DNA of 64,000 bases from Margaritifera margaritifera (Eukaryota; Mollusca; Bivalvia; Unionida; Margaritiferidae). The first letter of the stretch is position 1; the number at the start of each line of letters is the position of its first letter. The notes below the pieces were generated by a model, which searched no databases, was not told where the DNA came from, and saw only the letters and a program-made list of their open reading frames with translations. The translations under genes were made by a program, and so were the position numbers. The stretch spans positions 434,001 to 498,000 of the forward strand of contig JAQPZY010000924.1 in NCBI GenBank assembly GCA_029931535.1, given 5' to 3'. Shown in pieces: positions 56,991 to 64,000 of this stretch.

Positions 56991-58110
56991 TTTATCTGGC
57001 AGGCAGGGGGTTGTGTTCGAGATGGGTAGGGGGATTGCAGTACCCATTAAACATTTGGCATTTTGGGACTGCCTGGGGTGTTCACTTGAGGGTAAATGTA
57101 GATAAAAAAAATTGGGGATTTTGGGTAAAATGGGATAAAGGTTAATCCTGGGTGGAGGGAATGTTTTGGGGGAAAGAGGGTGGGGTTATAGGTGGGTACT
57201 AGGGGATTGCAGTACCCATTAAACATTTGGCATTTGGGACTGACCGGGGTGTTAATTTTAAGGTTAATGTAGGGAAATAAAAATTGGGGATTTTGGGTAA
57301 AATGGGATCAAGGTTACTCCTGGGTGGAGGGAATATTTTTTTGGGTCGAGTGTGTGTTATAGGCGGGTAATAGGGGATTGCAGTACTCATTAAACATTTG
57401 GCATTTGGGACTGCCTGGGGGTGTTAAGTGTAGGGTTAATGTAGGGACATAAAAATTGGGGATTTGGGGTAAAGGTTACTTCTCTGATGTTTACTTATGA
57501 TTGATGTGTATGTGTATGATTGATGTGTATGTGTGTTTGTGATTGTATTTTTTTATTTGTGTATAACATTTTCCTATTTACATTGATGCATATTTATTTG
57601 TATGTTTATATTTATCTGGCAGGCGTGGGGGGGGGTGTTGTAGATGGGTAGGGGGATTGCTGTACCCATTAAACATTTGGCATTTGGTGCTGCCTGGGGT
57701 GTTCACTTGAGTGTAAATGTAGATAAAAAAATTGGGGATTTTGTGTAAAATGGGATAAAGGTTAATTCTGGGTGGAGGGAATGTTTTGGGCGAAAGAGGG
57801 TGGGATTATAGGTGGGTACTAGGGGATTGCAGTACCCATTAAACATTTGGCATTTGGGACTGCCCGGTGTGTTAATTTTAAGGTTAGTGTAGGGACATAA
57901 AAATTGGGGATTTTGGGTAAAATGGGATAAAGGTTACTCCTGGGTGGAGGGAACATTTTTTGGGGTAGAGTGTGGTGTTATAGGCGGGTACTAGGGGATT
58001 GCAGTACCCATTAAACATTTGGTATTTGGGACTGCCTGGGGGCGTTAATTGTAGGGTTAATGTAGGGACATAAAAATTGGGGATTTGGGGTAAAGGTTAC
58101 TTCTGGGTGA
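56985..58110 (+). repeat. G-rich ~170-bp tandem repeats in two ~620-bp blocks
   Basis: ggggattgcagtacccatta recurs near 57030, 57203, 57372, 57651, 57823 and 57996. Three units form each block, and each block is preceded by a piece of the previous array and tatttatctggcaggc (56988, 57608). G runs are frequent on the plus strand, for example five runs of three or more Gs in 57150-57184. Confidence 0.85.
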
Positions 58111-59279
58111 AGGTAATGTTCTGGAAGGCAGTGGGGTGGGGTGCTTTTTTATTTGTATATTTATGTGTATTAGGTACATGGATCTGCTAGATATGGCAAT
58201 ATATTTTGATGTCGGTCCATTTGTTCGTCGATCCGTCTGTCAGTCCATATCATACCAATGTGGTTTACACACAATACCATTACTCCTACATAACATATCT
58301 GAACAAAACTTTGCATGGCTTCCACTTGGGGTACGAAAAAAGTCTATTGATATTGCGGTCAAAGAGGATAAAGGTCAAGGTAAATAACTAATGCTTTCTT
58401 ATTGGTCTATGTCGGGTCAGGCTACGCCTGCTACCGTAAGTAACAGTAGACAGTACTACCTGTGACTGTTGACCCAGAGTGGACAGCTACACCTGTGAAT
58501 AGTAGGTCTGTTAGATGTGGCAATATTTTTTTGTCATTTTCAAAGTGATGGCTATTCCAAATTGGATAGGACTAGTTAGGGCTATCTCACCATAGTCAAT
58601 AAAAGCTGCAACTATACATTCAAAGAGACAATACAAGTTAATGGTGCACCAGTTCAAAATTCAAACTAAACAAGAGAGATGTCTCTGCACTTTGGCTATT
58701 AAATAGAACATGCCATATGCAATTATTATGGTTTGTTATTGAAGCACAGGTTTTAAATATTAACATTTTGGCATAGATCCAGATCTTTTATCAAGGCAAA
58801 ATTTAACAGGTGCAAAGCATACCGTATGTTGTGCCATGTGATATACTGCAATTGAGTGGTCTTGCAGATGCAATTTTCTACTAACCAGAGAATATAATTG
58901 CAGATCATTTTCTTCCTTTGGCTTTCTCTATGATCCACATCATGATTTCTTTCAGTGCATGTGACTGATTCTGGTATTGTGGTATCAGGTCTTTCAAATA
59001 TCTATAAACAATGTTTGGCCTTTTTTGTTTAATATATTATTTCATTGCATAAAAATCCTGTGCATATTTTGATTCTGCTTAAAATTAAAGATGGCATAAA
59101 GTTTCGAACTTAGATAGGTCATGCAAGAGACTCTAGATATAACTGGTGTGTTTTTGGTGAATAATGAAATGTACACACTAGGGTTTCAAGACTCTTGATT
59201 GTAGTTACCATCACAATGATATTCATCCCCTGGAATTACTGAAATGGTATGATTCAACAGTCAGTCATGGAATCTATAC
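58111..59279 (+). repeat. Segment duplicated locally (58.50-58.81 kb vs 59.66-59.98 kb)
   Basis: 58230-58490 matches 52850-53160. 58500-58810 (tctgttagatgtggcaat, ggctattccaaattgga, caccagttcaaaattcaaac, tctgcactttggctatta, attttggcatag) recurs at 59665-59985 with moderate divergence, offset ~1165 bp. 58811-59279 shows no repeat or gene. Confidence 0.75.
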
Positions 59280-59575
59280 CTTTTTGATAATGTTATTGCA
59301 TAGATTAAGGTCAAGGTCATATACCATTGATATTGTAATCGTCCATGTTTCGGAATTGCAAAAATCCATGTCAAGGTTGAGGTGTGGGTCACATTGAAGG
59401 TGATTTTGTAATCATCTATTTTGTCCACATTATTATTTGTTTGTCTTGTGTGCCAGCATGGGTGTGTATATGTACATGTTATCTTTTTGTATTTGTATTT
59501 TATGCTAAATTTTATTTTCTTCTTTCAGTTTCTGTGACGTTTACTGGCATGATTGATGTGTATGTGTGTTTGTGA
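59280..59575 (+). repeat. Single diverged monomer of the 53-57 kb array
   Basis: gcatagattaaggtcaaggt, ccatgtttcggaatt, ggttgaggtgtgggtc, gtgtgccagcatgggtgtgt, then ttttcttctttcagtttctg and gattgatgtgtatgtgtgtt follow the order of the array's start and subunit A. It may represent the pre-expansion form. Confidence 0.75.
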
Positions 59576-60721
59576 TTAACATATTTCAGTGTATTTACTG
59601 GTACAACTGATGTGACATAACTTTGTTAACATTTGCATTCAATTTATTTGTATATTTTGTATATAGTAGGTCTGCTAGATATGGCAATATTTGTTTAGCA
59701 TATTCAAGGTGATTGCTATTCCAAATTGATTTGGGCTATTTAGTGTAATCATAACAAGAGTCAACAAAAAGCTGTAACTATGCATACATTCTGTTATATC
59801 TATTTGAAAGGCTGCACCAGTTGAAAATTCAAATTAAAGAAGAGCGATGACTCTGCACTTTGGCTCTTAAATAAAACATGCCATATGAAATGATTAGGTT
59901 TATTATTCAAGCACAGATTTTAAATGTTAACATTTTGGCATGGTTCTAGATCTTTTCAAAAGGCAAAATTTAACAGGTCTTAGTCTTAGAGTCAGGTGCC
60001 TTACATTGGTTTTTATTTATTTACCAATATGGCATGTGTGTTTGTGTATCTGTTTGTCTAATATGGTGCATGATATTTCTTAACATTTGCTTTCATGACT
60101 GTTTCTGGGGATATTTTGTATATTTACATGTATGCATAGGTACATGTGTCTGCTGGTTATAGTTCTGTTATTAATCTTCCTGATTGATTGATATATTAAG
60201 AAGAAGAATGTAAATATTTATTTTAAACAATAACTTGTTGTGTAGCTTGAGAATACATTTGTTGGATTTAGAGCACTGTTGTTGTACTGAATTTATTGTA
60301 TGTTCATGTTATTTGCATTTCATTTCAACACACATTTATTGTATGTTCAAGTTCTTCACATTTCATTTCAATACACCTTTATTATTACTTGGGCTTTTGT
60401 GTTTGATAATACCATTCTACCGCTGCCAATGCACAGTGACTGATGTTAGTGTAGGAAGTTCTTGTTAAGTTCTTCCCGATTGAGAAGATGGTATTATAAG
60501 TAGAACCTGTGGCCTAGCAATTTGTTCCCTGTTATTCTTCTTTGTCCTACCTATGCACCTTCTCTATATCTTCCTGTCTTCCTTTTTCTATGATTAAGAG
60601 AGTGGTTAGCAGTAAAGTAGCAGGGCAGAACTCACTTGAGTCATTTATACTTTTCTCCTAACGTCATCCTATCCTGTATTTATTTTCCAAACCTTTTTCC
60701 TTTAATCTGCCAATGTTTAGC
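59576..60721. other. Duplicated segment then unremarkable sequence
   Basis: 59665-59985 is the second copy of 58500-58810. The rest, to 60721, has no gene or repeat I recognise. Confidence 0.5.
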
Positions 60722-61990
60722 TCTACTGGTCATAGACCAGAAGAGCTTATGGGATGGTCTGTTGTCTATCGTCCTTCATCCATCTGTCCATTAGCACAAG
60801 TTTGTCGTTGCTACTCCTCCTAAACTACTTGGAGGATTGCCATGAAACTTTACATACACATTCATCCCATGGTGTAGTTGGTCCTAAATGAAAAATGATG
60901 CTGATGTAGCCACCATATCAGCCATCTTTAAAACCTTGCTTTCCCTACTCCTCGTGAATGGGTGGTCATATTAACATGGGGGTTTTCACTAAAAGACTTA
61001 ATGTAATGTCTAATTGGTCCTAAATAAAAATGGGCTCGATCTGATATCCAATTTGGCCACCACAGTGCCCATCTTGAAAATATTATCACTACTTCTCCTG
61101 AATGAAATGTAATATTGCCATGGGGTTTTCACCAGAATACTTGTCAAGTTGGTACTAATTGAAAATGGTGCTAATCTGCTGTCCGATATTGCTGCCACAG
61201 TAGCCATCTTTAAAATCTTGTTATTGCTAATTCTCATGAATGAAAAGTAATATTGCCATGGGGTTTTCACCCGATGACTTCTTAGTATGCACAGTTGGTC
61301 CAAAATGAAAATGGTGTTGATCTGATGTTTAATATAGCCACCACAGTGGCCATTTTGAAAATGTTATCGCTATTCCTCCGGAGTGGATGGTTGTATCAAC
61401 ATTGGGTTTTTACTAAACCACTTCTATTGATGTCTTGTTGGTCCTAATGGTGCTGTTCAGACATTTAATATGCCTGCCACATTGGCCATCTTGAAAATCT
61501 TGTAATCACTATTTCTCCTGAATTAATGGTCATGTCAGCATGGGGTTTTCATTGAGAGACTTCTTATGATGTCTGGTTGGTCATAATCGAAAATGGTGCT
61601 GATTCAACTTCTAATAGGACTGCAACAATGGCTATTTTCAAGATCTTAATATCACTACTTCTCCTAGATGGCTGGTCATATCGACTTTGTACTTGCACCA
61701 AAATACTTCTTATGATGTCTACTTGGTATTAAATAGAAATGGTGCCAATCTAATGTCGAATGTGGCCACCATGATCAGCTTGGGGTTGCCACCAGAAACC
61801 TTTTTAACATGCATTGTTGATCCTAAAATGAAAATAATGCCAAGTTGACATCCAATATGTCCTCCTCCACAGTTAATTTGAAAATCTTGTTATCACTGAA
61901 GAATATCAAAGATGGTTTCAACACTCTGTAATTAAAAGGAAGAAATGGTCTTGTCATGAATTCCAGGAAACTCTTTTCAGCCAGTAGAGC
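60722..61990 (+). mobile_element. Tandem-core element (copy 4), complete head-core-tail
   Basis: The head (60722-60880) has agagcttatgggatggtctg and aactacttggaggattgcca. The core has six or more ~140-146-bp monomers (ggtcatattaacatggg phrases at 60960, 61105, 61244, 61386, 61526, 61672). The tail (61905-61990) has atatcaaagatggtttcaac and aaaaggaagaaatggtc. It matches copy 1 at 7.7 kb in all three parts. It is non-coding. Confidence 0.75.
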
Positions 61991-62084
61991 ATCATTGTGG
62001 AGTGAGCTTCACATTCAGATTAGCACTGGTGTGATGACAAACCACTTGAAACATACTGTTACATTTCCAACCACACAGTCTCAT

Positions 62085-62420
62085 CATGTGAAACCTATGA
62101 ACTAATTTTTAACATAGGATTTCCCACCTTGACGCTATAAACCTAGAAGATGGCAGACAAATGTTCAATTCACATCAATGACAAAGTGCCATTCCCATGT
62201 TAAATTCCCATTTGGGTCTAGATCGCCTCACTATACTACTAGCGACTCCTAACGTTAAACCTGTAGACATTTTTAACATTACATTTCCTATCTTGTCCTA
62301 ATATATTTTAACATTTCATTTTCCATCTTGACCCTATATCAACCCATCATGTTAAACCTTGGATATTTTTAACATGAGATTTCCCATCTTGTCCCCATAG
62401 TAACCCACACATGTTAGATC
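62085..62420. repeat. ~65-75-bp degenerate tandem repeats
   Basis: Units share a tttttaacatgagatttccc phrase followed by atcttg(a/t)cccc and aacc(c/t)a..atgtta. Four to five units; the first two are diverged. Confidence 0.65.
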
Positions 62421-62429
62421 TATCAAAAA

Positions 62430-63085
62430 ATCTGTTTTCCACCATCTACTGCTACCATACTTTGTGAATAGCTTGTATTTCGGGAAAGGCAAAAACTTAT
62501 TGATTTCAGGCTCAAAAAGTCAAAGATCAAGGTCACATGGACTGAAAGAAAGCTGTTTCCACATGATCAGTTGACTTGATGTATACCAGATATCTTAACC
62601 AAACTTTGTAAATGGATTGTGTTGCAGATAAGAAAGACACCTGTTAATTTGGGGGCTTAAATGGTTGGTCATGGTCATAGAGACTTTAAGAAGAAAAATG
62701 GGTTAAGACAATATCTTTACTTCTTTATCACCTACTTTGACAAACTTTCTGGATGGCTTGCATTTTAGACAAGAAACACCTATTCATTTTGGGGTCAAAA
62801 TGTCAAGGTCAAGGTCACATGGGCTGAAAGAAGGAAAAATACTTTCCTCAAAACTACTAATGTTCTGTGCCACATGCTTTGACTGAACTTTGTAGATGGC
62901 TTCCTTGTTGAGACTGTTATTGACTTTGCATTTAAAAGGTCAAAGGTCAGCACCAAATGGACTCCCAGAAGGAAAATGGTTTCCGCAAAATAACTTGAGC
63001 CCTATGCCACAAACTGTGATGAAACTTTGTGGATGGCTTGCATTGAGACAAGAAAGGTATCTATTAATTTTGGCTTCAGTAGGTC
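62430..63085. repeat. ~141-bp tandem repeats with nuclear-receptor-like half sites
   Basis: actttgt.gatggcttgcatt occurs at 62459, 62604, 62744, 62887 and 63025. Each unit then has a tattgattttgggctcaaa-like part, a (a)aggtcaaggtcacatgg part and a gactgaaagaagga part. This sequence style is widespread in molluscan genomes in my recollection. Confidence 0.8.
62937..62949 (+). promoter_or_regulatory. Perfect DR1 nuclear-receptor motif
   Basis: AGGTCAAAGGTCA is two AGGTCA half sites spaced by one base, the binding consensus of RXR heterodimers, HNF4 and COUP-TF. It is embedded in the tandem repeat, so it may be incidental. TCAAGGTCAAGGTCA (62803-62817) in a neighbouring unit resembles ERR/SF-1 sites. 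Confidence 0.4.
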
Positions 63086-63091
63086 AGTTAA

Positions 63092-63351
63092 GTTATACAT
63101 GTAATACGTTAGGACTACTTCTATCCAAACATATTACATGTATGTATAACTTACAGTTAACAGTCATGAATAGTGAGGGGGAGGAAAATTTGATGATGGA
63201 GTTAGACAATTTAAGCACTTATTTTTTAAAACAAAATTAAATCTGTGCAGAATTGTCTAACTCCATCGTCAGATTTCCTCCCCCTCACTATTCATGATGG
63301 TTAACTGTAAGTTATACATACATGTAATACGTTGGGACTACTTCTATCCAA
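63092..63351. repeat. Large foldback with ~82-bp arms and flanking direct repeats
   Basis: Left arm 63128-63211 and right arm 63251-63332 are inverted copies with about ten differences, around a ~39-nt loop. A ~37-bp direct repeat (acatgtaatacgttaggact, then acttctatcca) flanks it at 63094-63127 and 63317-63351 and is itself partly complementary to the arm end. Open frames across the arms are not genes. Confidence 0.85.
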
Positions 63352-64000
63352 CGGTCTGGTACATGATCATACTTAAACTGCATTTTAAAATTGGGGAGAG
63401 CATCTTTCCACTGATGTTGTGATAAGTACTTGTGATAAGTACTCCAGAAGAAAAATACAGCCACCAATTTTCATGTCGGCACAGGCCATGTTGTTCGAGA
63501 CAAAAAGCTAAATGCGAAAAAAACAAAGCTGTAGTTGAGGACTAAGACGACAAGAACTCCCACAGAATTATCATACTTATGTTTACTATTAGACATATTT
63601 GCATGCACGACTTAAGTACATATCATCATAGCTGTGATTCTACCGGCGGTAGGCAAAAAATACCGTTTTAAAGACCGTCTACCGCACATACCGTTTAGTA
63701 GTCGAAATCTATTGGTTTTAAAAATTTCAAGGAAAAATGGTTTGTTTTTTTTCCATCGTTTTTTTTTTTTTTTTCTGCATTCTATCAACACATTAGATAA
63801 ACCAGCCAGAACCAGTCTACTGGGAACCGGATATGACCGGTGCGATGATGCGTGGTTGAGTAGTCAGATTAAGCGGCTAATTGATAACCTTAATGTTGTA
63901 ATTTGGAGAGTTTAAGGCCAAATGCGAGATGCTGTTTGAGGTGTTATAAGTAATAAATGGATCAAGGTAATCCATGAGTCTTTGATTAAAACTCTGCCGA
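63352..64000. other. Right-edge stretch with slightly raised CpG
   Basis: No gene is supported. taccg-rich sequence (63640-63710: taccggcggtaggc, taccgttttaaagac, taccgcacataccg) is repetitive and could be a transposon terminus. A poly-T run lies at 63757-63774. Confidence 0.4.

Overview
The window looks like animal nuclear DNA, most likely from a bivalve or other lophotrochozoan mollusc. It is AT-rich and intron-like, and almost all recognisable protein similarity comes from decayed transposable elements: several non-LTR retrotransposon lineages, hAT-like transposases and tRNA-derived SINEs. Tandem-core elements with monomers of about 145 bp resemble the pearl/Helentron-type repeats known from bivalves. 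There are no bacterial operons, no intact long reading frame, and no rRNA or CRISPR array. The taxon is inferred from repeat style, not from a diagnostic gene.

Layout. 1-10 kb holds two LINE 3' remnants, a degraded plus-strand LINE, several tandem repeats and the first tandem-core element (7.7-8.9 kb). 10.7-14.4 kb is a nearly full-length but broken plus-strand LINE of the type with a C-terminal restriction-like endonuclease. It is bounded by a 65-bp direct repeat and ends in an (AT)n tract. 17.8-22.9 kb is a pile of minus-strand LINE pieces plus one inverted fragment. 23.7-31.3 kb contains two copies of one hAT-like element. The first carries a 1.3-kb TIR element and a 0.2-kb foldback MITE. 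The second is split by a LINE. 35-40 kb has SINE and tandem-repeat material, and a LINE inserted into a ~145-bp array. 47.6-51.3 kb is the best-preserved two-ORF LINE; its ORF1 has an SGNH-esterase-like domain and a zinc knuckle. 53.1-58.1 kb is a large higher-order tandem array. 60.7-63.4 kb has more ~145-bp arrays and a large foldback.

Beneath the repeats there are signs of host genes. On the plus strand I propose part of a split gene: a CpG-rich candidate first exon ending at a strong donor (23590), an exon at 33685-33861 with the start codon, and an exon at 52384-52728 encoding an acidic, proline-rich segment. The two coding exons join in phase 0. On the minus strand, 36103-36281 is a clean internal exon with good splice sites. 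Neither gene is identified. The array just downstream of the 52.4-kb exon carries about 20 copies of a consensus-like 3' splice site, the most unusual organisation in the window.

Boundaries of degraded elements are approximate (tens of bases). Alignments were made by eye.
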